A program made the translations under genes and the position numbers. A stretch of DNA of 64,000 nucleotides from JAXMHQ01 sp046346665 (lineage in GTDB: Bacteria > Verrucomicrobiota > Verrucomicrobiia > Limisphaerales > JAXMHQ01): the NCBI GenBank assembly GCA_046346665.1, contig JAXMHQ010000002.1:62001-126000 (forward strand), written 5' to 3'. The notes below the pieces were generated by a model, which worked only from the letters and a program-made list of their open reading frames with translations, made no database searches and was not told where the DNA came from. Below, one piece after another: positions 43,135 through 52,197 of this stretch. Every line of letters begins with the position of its first letter. Within the stretch, counting starts at the first letter, position 1.

Positions 43135-43373
43135 GGTTCGGAGGTCGGTGGGACTTGCAATAAGGTACGGGCCGCGTCAGGGATTCCGGTTGGCGGGAAA
43201 TTCAGGACGGCGGGGCGGCCGGATTCCCACGCGGACGCTTCGGCGGCGCGAAGCCAGCGCAGGAACTCGCGGTTGCGCACCGTGACCGGCACGCGCAGGG
43301 AAGGAGCCGGGGCCAGCACGGCCCGCGATTCCCGTTCGCCCGACATCCATAGAGACTCATTTGCAGTTTTCAT
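43131..43373 (-). CDS. Small hypothetical protein, translationally coupled
   Basis: An 80-residue frame ('MKTANESLWMSGERESRAVL' to 'ARTLLQVPPTSEP') whose TGA overlaps the ATG of the large LamG protein gene (ATGA at 43131-43134). I recognise no family, and there is no signal peptide or membrane helix. The segment 'REFLRWLRAAEASAWESGRP' is probably helical. The overlap is the main reason to believe it is translated. The ATG at residue 10 may be the true start. Confidence 0.5.
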   Translation of the reverse strand: MKTANESLWMSGERESRAVLAPAPSLRVPVTVRNREFLRWLRAAEASAWESGRPAVLNFPPTGIPDAARTLLQVPPTSEP

Positions 43374-43490
43374 CGATCGTTTCCCGTTGTTCGGCTGGCA
43401 GCACCCGCTGCCAATGCCCGAGAACTTACGAAACGATTGTTACCGATTTGCTACCGCCGCGTCCTTTTATGATGAAATCCAGGCCCGCGC

Positions 43491-43913
43491 TCAATCCCGC
43501 AACCGCCGCAAAAATGCCTCGATCCGCGGCCCCACCCGGCGCAATTCGCGGCGATGCACGGCCGATAGCGATTCAAGAACGGACTCGCCGGACGCGGTCA
43601 GCACAAGCCCGACACGCCGGTGATCGCGCGCCGACGGCGCCCGCCGCAAAAGACCGCCCGCCGACAACCGGTCCGCCAACTCAACGGCGCTGTGATGCCG
43701 GACGCGCAGACGCGCGGCGAGCTCCCCGACGGAAATCGGTCCCGGTCCGGGAAATCCCTTGATCGCCAGCAACGCCTGGTGCTGGCGCGGCGTCAAGCCC
43801 GCGCCGCGCGCCTGCGTCTCGCTGAAATGCAGGAACTCCCGGAGGGCGAACCGCAGTTCCGCCAGCGTCTCATACTCGGCCTGGGTCATGCGCGCGGACA
43901 CGATCCCCAGCAT
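43491..43913 (-). CDS. MarR-family transcriptional regulator
   Basis: A 140-residue winged-helix regulator. It has 'LRFALREFLHFSETQARGAG', the DNA-recognition region 'ISVGELAARLRVRHHSAVEL' and the wing 'RRAPSARDHRRVGLVLTASG'. MarR proteins are usually repressors released by small ligands. The gene is divergent from the ClC channel gene, with a 15-nt palindrome in the 120-nt gap, so it most likely controls both. ATG 43913 gives the usual MarR length, and 'MTQAEYETLAEL' at 43889 is an alternative. A much longer open frame extends across the ClC gene but is its antisense shadow. Confidence 0.85.
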   Translation of the reverse strand: MLGIVSARMTQAEYETLAELRFALREFLHFSETQARGAGLTPRQHQALLAIKGFPGPGPISVGELAARLRVRHHSAVELADRLSAGGLLRRAPSARDHRRVGLVLTASGESVLESLSAVHRRELRRVGPRIEAFLRRLRD

Positions 43914-43958
43914 TCCCCCGATCCACCCCCGCGCGCAAGCCGGAAACCGATTGCAATG

Positions 43959-43973
43959 TATCGTAATACGATA
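43959..43973. promoter_or_regulatory. Probable MarR operator
   Basis: TATCGTA-A-TACGATA is a perfect 7-1-7 palindrome in an AT-rich pocket between the divergent marR and ClC genes. Promoter-like hexamers overlap it for the rightward gene (TTGCAA at 43951-43956; TATATT at 43972-43977, spacing slightly short). Binding there would block transcription of the channel gene. Confidence 0.65.
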
Positions 43974-44033
43974 TATTAGTGGTGCGGGCCGTTTTCCCCC
44001 GGCGCGCGGGCCCGCCCCCGGACCGGCCCGCGC

Positions 44034-45857
44034 ATGAACAACACCGCCGAGCCCGCAGCCACCTCCGATTTTCGAACCGACCGGCGCATGGTCCTCCTCG
44101 CCCTGCTCGCCGTCCCCGCCGGCGCCGCCGGCGCCGTCATGGCCAAGGCCCTCCTCTGGCTCATCGCCGTCGTCATCAACCTCGCCTTTTACCTGCGCTT
44201 CTCGGCCGACCCCGCCGACCCCGGCCACTCGCCGCTCGGCCCGTGGATGATCCTCGTCCCCGTCCTCGGCGCTCTCGCCGTCGGACTCATGGCACGCTTC
44301 GGCTCGGAAAAAATCCGCGGACATGGCATTCCCGAGGCGCTCGAAGCCATCCTGCTCGGCCGAAGCCTCATCCAGCCGCGCGTCGCCATCCTCAAGCCGC
44401 TCTCGTCCGCCATCTCCATCGGCACCGGCGGACCGTTCGGCGCGGAAGGCCCCATCATCATGACCGGCGGCGCCCTCGGTTCCCTGTTCGCCCAACTGTT
44501 CCATCTCTCCGCCGCCGAACGCAAAACCCTGCTCGTCGCCGGCGCCGCCGCCGGCATGTCCGCCGTCTTCTGCACCCCCGTCGCCGCCGTGCTGCTCGCC
44601 GTCGAACTGCTGCTGTTCGAATGGAAACCCCGCAGCCTCGTCCCGGTCGCCGTCGCCTCCCTCGTCGCCTGGCAACTCCGCCAACCCCTCCTCGGCCCCG
44701 GCCCCGTCTTCCCCGTCACTCCACACACCGCCGCCAGCCCCGACTCCGTCCTGGTCGCCCTCGCCATCGGCGCCGCGGCCGGCCTGGCCTCCGCCGCGCT
44801 CACCGCCCTCGTCTACGCCTGTGAAGATGCCTTCCACCGGCTCCCCATTCACTGGATGTGGTGGCCCGCCCTCGGCGCACTCGCCGTCGGCATCGGCGGA
44901 CGAATCGAACCGCGCGTCCTCGGCGTTGGTTACGACACCATTCATTCCCTCATGCGCGGCGAATTGCTCGGGCCGGCGCTCCTGGGATTGTTCGTCGCGA
45001 AATCCATCGTCTGGGCCGTGGCCCTCGGATCCGGGACCTCGGGCGGCGTGCTGGCCCCGCTTCTGATGATCGGCGGAGCCCTCGGCGCCTGGCTCGGCCA
45101 TTGGGCGCCCGGCCACAATCCCGGCCTCTGGGCCATGGTGGGCATGGGCGCCATGATGGCCGGCGCCATGGGCGCGCCGCTCACCGGCACCCTGTTTGTC
45201 CTGGAGGTTTCCCACGATCTCGATGCCCTCCCCGCGCTCATGGCCGGATGCGTCGCCAGCATGGCCGTCGTCGTGCTCGTCCTCCGCCGCTCCATCCTCA
45301 CCGAGAAACTCGCCCGCCGCGGCCAGCACATCAGCCGCGAATACAGCGTCGACCTCCTCGAACTGGTCCGCGTCGCCGAGGTCATGCAACCACCCCCCAC
45401 CATTCCCACCGGCATGACCGTGCTGGAATTGTCCCGAAAAATCGCGGACGGCGATCCCCGGCTCACCCGGCACCAGGCCGTGTTCGTCGTGGATGCGCAC
45501 GGCGCCCTCGCGGGCCTCATCACGCGCGGCGACCTGTTGCGGGCCCTGCGCGCGCATCCCGACGGCGGCGTCTCCGTGGAAGAGGCGGGCTCGCGCAACC
45601 CGGCGGTCGCTTATCCGGACGAACCCCTGTGCGACGCGGTGAACCGCATGTTGAAACGCGATGTCGGACGGTTGCCGGTGGTGGATCGCGCCGATCCGCG
45701 GCGTGTCGTGGGTTACCTCGGCCGCTCGGCGATATTGGCCGCAAGGGCGCGCCTGCAGGAATCGGAAGATCTCCGGCACCCCGGGCCGGTGCTGGCGAAT
45801 TTGAAAAACCTGGCCACGAAAGGCCTGGGCCGGCTGCCCGGATCAACCCGGCCTTGA
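44034..45857 (+). CDS. ClC-family chloride channel or antiporter with CBS domains
   Basis: A 607-residue membrane protein. The ClC core (about ten or more helices, residues ~15-420) has the three anion-selectivity motifs 'IRGHGIPEALEAILL', 'GGPFGAEGPIIMTGGALGS' (carrying the gating-Glu position) and 'GSGTSGGVLAPLLMIGGALG'. Two CBS domains follow (~445-600: 'LTRHQAVFVVDAHGALAGLI', 'DVGRLPVVDRADPRRVVGYL'), likely adenine-nucleotide sensors. Whether it is a channel or a Cl-/H+ exchanger cannot be settled by eye. It is divergent from marR and convergent with the hybrid kinase gene, whose stop it overlaps by 15 bases. Confidence 0.93.
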   Translation: MNNTAEPAATSDFRTDRRMVLLALLAVPAGAAGAVMAKALLWLIAVVINLAFYLRFSADPADPGHSPLGPWMILVPVLGALAVGLMARFGSEKIRGHGIPEALEAILLGRSLIQPRVAILKPLSSAISIGTGGPFGAEGPIIMTGGALGSLFAQLFHLSAAERKTLLVAGAAAGMSAVFCTPVAAVLLAVELLLFEWKPRSLVPVAVASLVAWQLRQPLLGPGPVFPVTPHTAASPDSVLVALAIGAAAGLASAALTALVYACEDAFHRLPIHWMWWPALGALAVGIGGRIEPRVLGVGYDTIHSLMRGELLGPALLGLFVAKSIVWAVALGSGTSGGVLAPLLMIGGALGAWLGHWAPGHNPGLWAMVGMGAMMAGAMGAPLTGTLFVLEVSHDLDALPALMAGCVASMAVVVLVLRRSILTEKLARRGQHISREYSVDLLELVRVAEVMQPPPTIPTGMTVLELSRKIADGDPRLTRHQAVFVVDAHGALAGLITRGDLLRALRAHPDGGVSVEEAGSRNPAVAYPDEPLCDAVNRMLKRDVGRLPVVDRADPRRVVGYLGRSAILAARARLQESEDLRHPGPVLANLKNLATKGLGRLPGSTRP

Positions 45858-48800
45858 GGAACACACCGTGCCCAGCGCTGCCGCGAGCGACTTCGCTTCC
45901 GCGTCCAACCGCTCCACCAGCAGCCGCAGCGCCGCCGGGTCGGCGGATTTCGCAGCCACCCCCATCTCCGCCGTGATGTCCCGCAATCGCTGCCCGCTCA
46001 GCGTCGCCGCCGAACCGCGCAACCGGTGCGCGAGCTGCCCCACGCGCTCCACATCCCCCGCCTCCACCGCGGACCGGATCGCGGCCAGGCTCTGCGGCAG
46101 ATCGGCCAGGAATCCACGAATGACGGTTTCCGCCAGCTCCGTGTCGCCGCTGAGGCGGTTGAGAAACTCCTCGCGATCGAACGTCACGGGCTGCGGGCAC
46201 GGAATACTGTCCGATGTGCCGGTGCCTTCGGTGGTTCCCACCTGCACCGGCGCGGCCGCATCCGGCGTCATCACGCCCCAGCGCTGCAGCGCGCCGGCCA
46301 GTTCCTCCAGGCTCAACGGCTTCGAAATGACCGCGTCCATCCCGGCCTTCAGGCAGTCGTGGCGATCACTCCCCATCACGCTCGCGGTGCATGCCACGAT
46401 GGGAAGCCGCGGCCTGCCCCGGCGCGCTTCCAGCGTACGGAACCGGCGGGTGGCTTCAAACCCGTCCATCAGCGGCATCTGGCAATCCATCAGCACCAGC
46501 CCAAACGATTCGCGAGCCATCACCTCCAGTGCCTCACGTCCATTTGGAACGATCCGCACCACGCAGCCCATCCGTTCGAGCAGCTTCGTGGCGACGATCT
46601 GGTTGGTCACATTGTCCTCCGCCAGCAGCACCTTCAATCCCGGCATCGATTTGCCCGGCAGCACCAGCCCGGAACGCCCGCCATCGCCTGCCGCGGCCGA
46701 ATCCCCGTCTCCCGCCGCCTGGCGCAACAGGCATTCGCGCAACTGCGCCAGCCGGCAGGGCTTGTGCAATTGCCCGTGCACTCCCAACCGCCCCAACTGC
46801 TCCGGCGTCACACCCTGCCCGAAGAACACCAACTGCACCCGACGCAAGCCGTCCAACTCCGCGTCCGACTGCAATCGCTCCAGCAGATTGAAATCGGTCG
46901 AGTCCGCGACCGATTTGTCCACGAGCAACACCCTGAACGGATCGCCGGCGTTCGCCGCTTCGCGCACCCGCTCCCAGGCGGCGGCGCCGTCGGCGGACTC
47001 GGCCGCCCGGCATCCGAGCGCGGCCAGCATGCCGGCCAGGACGCGGCGGCTTTCGGGATGATCGTCCGCCACCAGCACCCGCAAACCCTCCAGCGCCGCG
47101 GGCGGCGGCGTCCCGGGCGCGGCCGGCAGCACGGCGCCAAGCACCGCCGTGAACCAGAACGTCGCCCCCTTGCCTGCTTCGCTTTTCAGCCCGATGCCGC
47201 CCTGCATCTTTTCCGCAAGCTGCTTCGAAATCGCCAGGCCCAGCCCCGTCCCGCCGAATTTCCGCGTCGTGGAAGCGTCGCTCTGTGAGAACGGAGAGAA
47301 CAGCAGCGACTGTTGCTCCACCGGAATCCCAATGCCCGAATCCCGCACAGTGAACCGCAGCGTCAGGCTGTCGGACGCGCGGGATTCAATCCTGACGGCG
47401 AACAGCACATCGCCTCCGGCCGGGGTGAACTTGATTGCGTTGCCGCCCAGGTTCAGCAGGATCTGCCGCAGCCGCGTCGGATCGCCCCGCACCGATCCCG
47501 GCAGCGCGGCGTCCAGGTCGCACACCAGTTCGATCCGTTTTTCCGCGGCCCGGATCGACAGCAGTTCGAGCGCATCCTCGATCATCGGCCGCAATTCAAA
47601 TTCCAGGATCTCGAGATCGAGCTTGCCCGCCTCGATTTTCGACAGGTCCAGGATGTCATTGATCAGGGTGAGCAGGGTCTGGCCGCTGTTCTGCGCCATC
47701 TCCGCAAACTGCCGCTGCTCCGCGGTCAGCCCGGTGTCGAGCAGCAGGTTCGTCATGCCGATGATCCCGTTCATCGGCGTCCGGATTTCGTGGCTCATGT
47801 TCGCCAGGAACTGGCTCTTCGCCGCGCTGGCCAGTTCCGCGCGCACGGCCATTTCGTTCGCGCGCAGCGTCGTCAACTCGAGCTGCCGGTTCGTCCGCTC
47901 CAGCGCCTCCGCCGACCGCTTCCGCTCCGTGATGTCCTCCTTCACCGCCAGGTATTTCAACACCCGGCCTTGCGCGTCTTTCACCGGCGAAATCAATGCG
48001 GATTCCCAGTATTCACCGCCGTCGCGGCGGCGGTTGCAGAATTCCCCGCGCCAATTCTCGCCCGCCGACAGCGTTTTCCACATGTCCTCGTAAAATCCCA
48101 CCGGCTGGCGGCCGCTCTTCAATACACGCGGGTTTTTGCCAATCACTTCCTCGCGCGAATAACCGGTCGCCTCCGTGAATTTCTGGTTCACATATTCGAT
48201 TTTGCCTTGCAGGTCGGTGATCACCACGCTGGCCGGACTCTGCTCCAGCGCCTGCCACAACATTTTCAACCGCGCAGAATCCTTCTCGAGCTCCAGCGTC
48301 CGCGCGCGAATCTCCCGCTCCAGCGTCGTCCGCCGGTTCACCAGCACCCACGTCAGCCCGGTCAATACCGACGTCACCAGCAGCCCCATCCCCCCCGCCA
48401 CCCACCCCCGGCGCAGCGGGTGCGCATCGAAAAATCCCCGCGCCGCCCGCGCCCGCAGCGCCAGCGGCTTCTCGAAGAAAAAGACCGGCACGATCTCCTC
48501 ATACTCGCCGCCGTCGCCCACCGGCCCCGCACCACCCGCCGCAGGCGCCACGCCCAGCTCCCCGGGCGCCCGGCCGGGTTCCAACTGCTGCAATGTCATC
48601 CGAATCAAACCCTCGGCGGCGCCGGTCTGCCGAATCGAATGTTCCAACAGCGAATCGGACCGCAACACGACCACGGTGAACCCTCGCAGTTCCGCAGAGC
48701 TTCCGCGCGAATGAAACACCGGCCAGAATCCCAGCAGGCCCCGTTGATGGCCGGTTTCCTGCACCAGTGTCACCGCGTCCGAACAGGAGGGCCGGCCACC

Positions 48801-50006
48801 GCCCGCCGCCGACAACAGCGCCGCGCGCCGCACCGCCTCAGATCCCACATCAAACCCGATCGCGCTGCGATTTTCCTTTTCCGGCTCGGCAAACAACACC
48901 GGATAATAAAAATCCCGGCCGCTCACCGCGGTGCGGCGGCCCGCCGGGCCCCGCTCGTAAACGCGAAATTCCTCGAGCCCCTCGAGCCGCGCCAGTCGCT
49001 CCAGTTCCTCCAACTCCGCTGCCCGCACCGCCGGCACCCACTCCCACGCCTGCGCGATTCCATCGCGCGTCAGCGGTTCTGCAAACGCATGAAACTTCGC
49101 CCGGTCCGGCCGGTCTTCCAGCGCGAACAGCCCGCTCAACATCTCCAGCCGCGTCCGGATGTCGTGCAGCGTCTCCGCCACCGCCCCCGCCTGCGCCCGC
49201 GCTTCCCCCACAAACAGCGCCCGCTGCGCCCGCCGCTCCGCATCGTGCGCGCGCCAGGCCATGGCACCGGAAATCACCAGGCCCACCGCCGCAACCGCCG
49301 CCGTCTCCACATGCCGCAGCCGCCAGCGATCCTCGGCCGCCCGCCCGCGCCTGCGCGCCAGTGCAACGCCCGTCAGCAATACCATCCCAAGCAACAATAA
49401 CGTGAACAGGAGCGGCACTGCCCGCGCCCGGACAACCGGTTCGCTCCAGTGCGGCGCCTCCATGTCCACCCCCACCACCACCCGCACCTCCCCCGTCCGC
49501 GGGTCGAGCACGGGCGCCAGCGCCGTCACAAACATTCCATACTCATCCCGGTAAGGCCCCACCGTCGCAGGCTGGCCCGACCCGAACACGCCGGACAGGG
49601 CGGCCGGAGGTTTCTGATAAACTGTGCCCGGCGGCGACGCCTGCGCATCGGCGGCAGGATAGCTTTCCGGGCCGAAATACACCTGGCCCTCACGCAAGCG
49701 CATGGTGTAAATGCCCCGCACACCGGGCAATTGGGCCACGTAAGCCGCCAATTGCGAATCCAGCGCGCGAAATTCGGACGATCCGCCGTCACCCTCCGTG
49801 AACGAAAGCCCGTTCAACCGGTCCACATCCAGGCTCCGCGCCACCGCCGTCGCCTGGCCCAGCAGCCGCAACCGCTGATCCCGGTCCACCAGCCAGCCGG
49901 CCCGCCTCGATTCCCAAAGACCCCACACCAGCAGTGCCAGGGCAATGACCGGCAGCACCCAGGATCGCGTCCGGGCGGCCGGCGGGTTGTTGAGGGAATC
50001 GCTCAT
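45843..50006 (-). CDS. Hybrid histidine kinase with CHASE, PAS, two receivers and Hpt
   Basis: A 1387-residue inner-membrane phosphorelay protein. TM1 near 15-33 is followed by a first extracytoplasmic region (~35-205), two more helices, a CHASE domain (~270-500: 'IAQAWEWVPAVRAAELEELE', 'IGFDVGSEAVRRAALL') and another helix near 555. PAS (~590-710: 'SPASVVITDLQGKIEYVNQK') precedes HisKA with 'FLANMSHEIRTPMNG' (~738) and HATPase_c ('GGTGLGLAISKQLAEKMQGG'). Receiver 1 ('VLVADDHPESRR') and receiver 2 ('VLLAEDNVTNQ', 'LVLMDCQMPLMDGFEATR') lead to a C-terminal Hpt ('QLAHRLRGSAATLSG', ~1329). ATG 50006 is used. It lies 17 nt after the STAS gene in the same operon. Confidence 0.92.
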   Translation of the reverse strand: MSDSLNNPPAARTRSWVLPVIALALLVWGLWESRRAGWLVDRDQRLRLLGQATAVARSLDVDRLNGLSFTEGDGGSSEFRALDSQLAAYVAQLPGVRGIYTMRLREGQVYFGPESYPAADAQASPPGTVYQKPPAALSGVFGSGQPATVGPYRDEYGMFVTALAPVLDPRTGEVRVVVGVDMEAPHWSEPVVRARAVPLLFTLLLLGMVLLTGVALARRRGRAAEDRWRLRHVETAAVAAVGLVISGAMAWRAHDAERRAQRALFVGEARAQAGAVAETLHDIRTRLEMLSGLFALEDRPDRAKFHAFAEPLTRDGIAQAWEWVPAVRAAELEELERLARLEGLEEFRVYERGPAGRRTAVSGRDFYYPVLFAEPEKENRSAIGFDVGSEAVRRAALLSAAGGGRPSCSDAVTLVQETGHQRGLLGFWPVFHSRGSSAELRGFTVVVLRSDSLLEHSIRQTGAAEGLIRMTLQQLEPGRAPGELGVAPAAGGAGPVGDGGEYEEIVPVFFFEKPLALRARAARGFFDAHPLRRGWVAGGMGLLVTSVLTGLTWVLVNRRTTLEREIRARTLELEKDSARLKMLWQALEQSPASVVITDLQGKIEYVNQKFTEATGYSREEVIGKNPRVLKSGRQPVGFYEDMWKTLSAGENWRGEFCNRRRDGGEYWESALISPVKDAQGRVLKYLAVKEDITERKRSAEALERTNRQLELTTLRANEMAVRAELASAAKSQFLANMSHEIRTPMNGIIGMTNLLLDTGLTAEQRQFAEMAQNSGQTLLTLINDILDLSKIEAGKLDLEILEFELRPMIEDALELLSIRAAEKRIELVCDLDAALPGSVRGDPTRLRQILLNLGGNAIKFTPAGGDVLFAVRIESRASDSLTLRFTVRDSGIGIPVEQQSLLFSPFSQSDASTTRKFGGTGLGLAISKQLAEKMQGGIGLKSEAGKGATFWFTAVLGAVLPAAPGTPPPAALEGLRVLVADDHPESRRVLAGMLAALGCRAAESADGAAAWERVREAANAGDPFRVLLVDKSVADSTDFNLLERLQSDAELDGLRRVQLVFFGQGVTPEQLGRLGVHGQLHKPCRLAQLRECLLRQAAGDGDSAAAGDGGRSGLVLPGKSMPGLKVLLAEDNVTNQIVATKLLERMGCVVRIVPNGREALEVMARESFGLVLMDCQMPLMDGFEATRRFRTLEARRGRPRLPIVACTASVMGSDRHDCLKAGMDAVISKPLSLEELAGALQRWGVMTPDAAAPVQVGTTEGTGTSDSIPCPQPVTFDREEFLNRLSGDTELAETVIRGFLADLPQSLAAIRSAVEAGDVERVGQLAHRLRGSAATLSGQRLRDITAEMGVAAKSADPAALRLLVERLDAEAKSLAAALGTVCSSRPG

Positions 50007-50023
50007 GCCCGCACCCGTTTCTG

Positions 50024-50350
50024 TCAGGCCGCAAGAAGCTCCAGGTGCTTGTCCAGCCGCGTGAACAACAGTGTCCGGTGCACGTTCGGATCCTTGTAAA
50101 GAAGCTGCATCTTCGCGCCCGACCGCTGCGCCGCCTTGAACAGCGTCACGATCAGGTTCAACCCCACCGAGTCCACCATCGACGCGGCCGCCAGGTCCAG
50201 GCGCACCAGCCGCCACGCCGCCGCGGCTCCCGCCCCCGGCTCGAGCAGCGGCCTCGCCGCCTCCCGCACCGCCGGCGCCGTCGTGCTCACCAGGTCCCCC
50301 GGCACCGTCAGGGTCAGGACCGCGTTCTCTTGGCTCAAGCTCGGTTTCAT
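50024..50350 (-). CDS. STAS-domain anti-sigma-factor-antagonist-like protein
   Basis: A 108-residue STAS protein of the RsbV/SpoIIAA type. The conserved loop 'AASMVDSVGLNLIVTLFKAA' carries the likely phosphorylatable Ser in 'DSVG', and the fold is set by 'AVLTLTVPGDLV' at the start. In known partner switches, the unphosphorylated form binds an RsbW-like kinase and frees its sigma factor or other target. The neighbour 26 nt upstream encodes both an SpoIIE-type phosphatase and an RsbW-like ATPase domain. That makes this protein a likely substrate of both. Confidence 0.88.
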   Translation of the reverse strand: MKPSLSQENAVLTLTVPGDLVSTTAPAVREAARPLLEPGAGAAAAWRLVRLDLAAASMVDSVGLNLIVTLFKAAQRSGAKMQLLYKDPNVHRTLLFTRLDKHLELLAA

Positions 50351-50375
50351 TATGTTTTTATGATGTTAGGCATCC

Positions 50376-51965
50376 TCAATACGCAAAATCCATGACCACG
50401 CTCGCGCCGCGCCGCTGGAATTCCACCGTCTTCGCCAGGTGCCGGATCAGCATCAGCCCGCGGTGTTCCTCGGCCAGGTTCCGCAGCGCCTCCTGCTCGT
50501 GCCGCGCGACATCGAAATCGTGCCCGTCGCCCGGGTCATCCACCCGCACCCGCACCCGCCGCTCCAGAGGATCCACCCCGGCCTGGAACACCAGCGCGGA
50601 CCCCGACCGGCCGCCGCACCCGTGCTCCAGCCCGTTCAACACCGCCTCGCGCGACGCCAACAAGACGTCATGCCGCACGGCGCCCGATAGCTCCGGCAGA
50701 GCAAACGCCAGGCACCGCAGCCAGCCCGCCGCCAGTTCGTCGATCCGGCCCGCCTCCGATCCCTCATACCGCTCCAGGATCAACGGCTCAATTCCTCCCG
50801 CTCCCGGTCGGCCGCCCGGCATCCGGAGCGCCGCAAACAAAATGTCGTCCGCCGCCTCCTGCAACTCCGGCAATTCCCGCGGCCGCGGCGCCGACCGCAG
50901 CCGGTGGCCGATGCTCAACGGGCTGACCCCGATCCGGTCCGCCAGGTCCTCCACACCGTCCGTCCACAACAACACCGAGCCGTCCGCGACCAGGGGCCAC
51001 CGAACCGACTCGGGGGCGAATTCCGGAAACCAGCCCAGCGGAAATCCGCCGCTCGCCCCCACCAGGGTCGCCCGGCCGTCCGGCTCCACATACACCGGAG
51101 CCGGCACGCCGCAGGTCATAATCGACGCCGTCCGCTCCCGCAAATCCATCCACACCGAACACACCGCCACCGACGCGTTCACTTCGCAGGCCCCGTGCGC
51201 GGCCGCCAACGGATTCCACTCTTCGCCCAGGTAGCGGTTGAAATTCGAAAAGATTTCCGGAACCGGCCTGCCGCAGTCCAGCATCCCGCGAACGACCCCC
51301 TGGAAATACGCCGACAAATATGCCGCCTGCAAGTCGTGCCCCGACACATCCGTCAGCAGACAGAAATACTTTCCCGGTTCCGGCTGGAAGTGGCTGAACG
51401 AGTCGCCGCCCGCCTCCAGCTTCGGATGAAAACAGATCTCCACGCCCACATCCCCCGCCGCGGATCGCGAACTCACCAGGCGTTCCTGAGTCCGGCCCAG
51501 CTCTTTCACGGCCGATTCCACCTCGTCCGACCGCCGGCAACGCCGCGTTTGCTCCACCGCGCGCTCCACCGCGGCCCGCAATTCCCGGAGGCCCACCGGC
51601 TTCTCCAGAAAATCCGCCGCGCCCCGGCGCAGTGAATCGGTCACCAGCTTCTTTTCACCCTCCGCCGTCAAAATAATCGTCGCCAGCGACGGAGCCTGCT
51701 GCTTCAACCAGCCCAGCAACTCCAGCCCGCTCTGGCCCGGCATCCGGTAATCCGTCACCACGCAGTCAAATGATTCAAACCGCTCCTCCGCAAGCCGCAC
51801 CTGCGCCGACTCCGCGTCCACCGCCGCCGTCACCGCGCAGCCCGCCTTCTGCAAAGCCACCCGCAAATATTCCAGGCTCGTCGGGTCGTCCTCGACCACA
51901 AGCACCCGCTTCAGGGCGGACACACAGGTTCCGCCCGAAATCGATTTTGTCCGGGTAGATGTCAC
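50376..51965 (-). CDS. Response regulator fused to SpoIIE phosphatase and RsbW-like ATPase
   Basis: A 529-residue cytoplasmic protein with three parts. The receiver (~18-135) has 'RVLVVEDDPTSLEYLRVAL', the phosphoacceptor in 'DCVVTDYRMPGQSGLELLG' and 'FLEKPVGLRELRA'. The PP2C/SpoIIE-like phosphatase (~165-375) has 'EAGGDSFSHFQPEPGKYFC', 'LLTDVSGHDLQAAYLSAYFQ' and 'LLWTDGVEDLADRIG', the metal Asp residues. The C-terminal HATPase_c_2 (~405-525) has 'LASREAVLNGLEHGCGGRSG', 'RVDDPGDGHDFD' and 'RGLMLIRHLAKTVEF'. The RsbU and RsbW activities of a partner switch are therefore in one chain under receiver control. It is the first gene of the minus-strand operon and divergent from the chemosensory genes. 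Confidence 0.9.
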   Translation of the reverse strand: MTSTRTKSISGGTCVSALKRVLVVEDDPTSLEYLRVALQKAGCAVTAAVDAESAQVRLAEERFESFDCVVTDYRMPGQSGLELLGWLKQQAPSLATIILTAEGEKKLVTDSLRRGAADFLEKPVGLRELRAAVERAVEQTRRCRRSDEVESAVKELGRTQERLVSSRSAAGDVGVEICFHPKLEAGGDSFSHFQPEPGKYFCLLTDVSGHDLQAAYLSAYFQGVVRGMLDCGRPVPEIFSNFNRYLGEEWNPLAAAHGACEVNASVAVCSVWMDLRERTASIMTCGVPAPVYVEPDGRATLVGASGGFPLGWFPEFAPESVRWPLVADGSVLLWTDGVEDLADRIGVSPLSIGHRLRSAPRPRELPELQEAADDILFAALRMPGGRPGAGGIEPLILERYEGSEAGRIDELAAGWLRCLAFALPELSGAVRHDVLLASREAVLNGLEHGCGGRSGSALVFQAGVDPLERRVRVRVDDPGDGHDFDVARHEQEALRNLAEEHRGLMLIRHLAKTVEFQRRGASVVMDFAY

Positions 51966-52197
51966 TGGAAACCCTTAGAAGTTTTCCCGCGATAATGATC
52001 GGCGGATAACCTCCTGCGCTTGAACGCAATTTACCCTGTCCCCCATAGACGACATCGCTTCTCCTCAAGCCGCGACGCTTCCCGTCCGATCTGGAGGCGC
52101 GTTTCGCAAACGCATTGAGGATTTAACGAATCAATGTTTTACTCTTTTTGGCTGGTTTAACTTTTTAACTTCACCAGGAAAGGAACGGATCAACGAA

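Noticed and set aside
43914..45779. Extension of the MarR frame to a 762-residue protein
   Set aside because: The added part is exactly antisense to the ClC gene and its composition is that of a shadow frame. The MarR domain alone has the family's usual length.
46800..47030. Receiver 1 of the hybrid kinase as a degenerate, non-phosphorylatable domain
   Set aside because: On closer reading the acidic pair ('VADDHPES'), the Asp ('VLLVDKSVAD') and the Lys ('LHKPCRLAQL') are all present.
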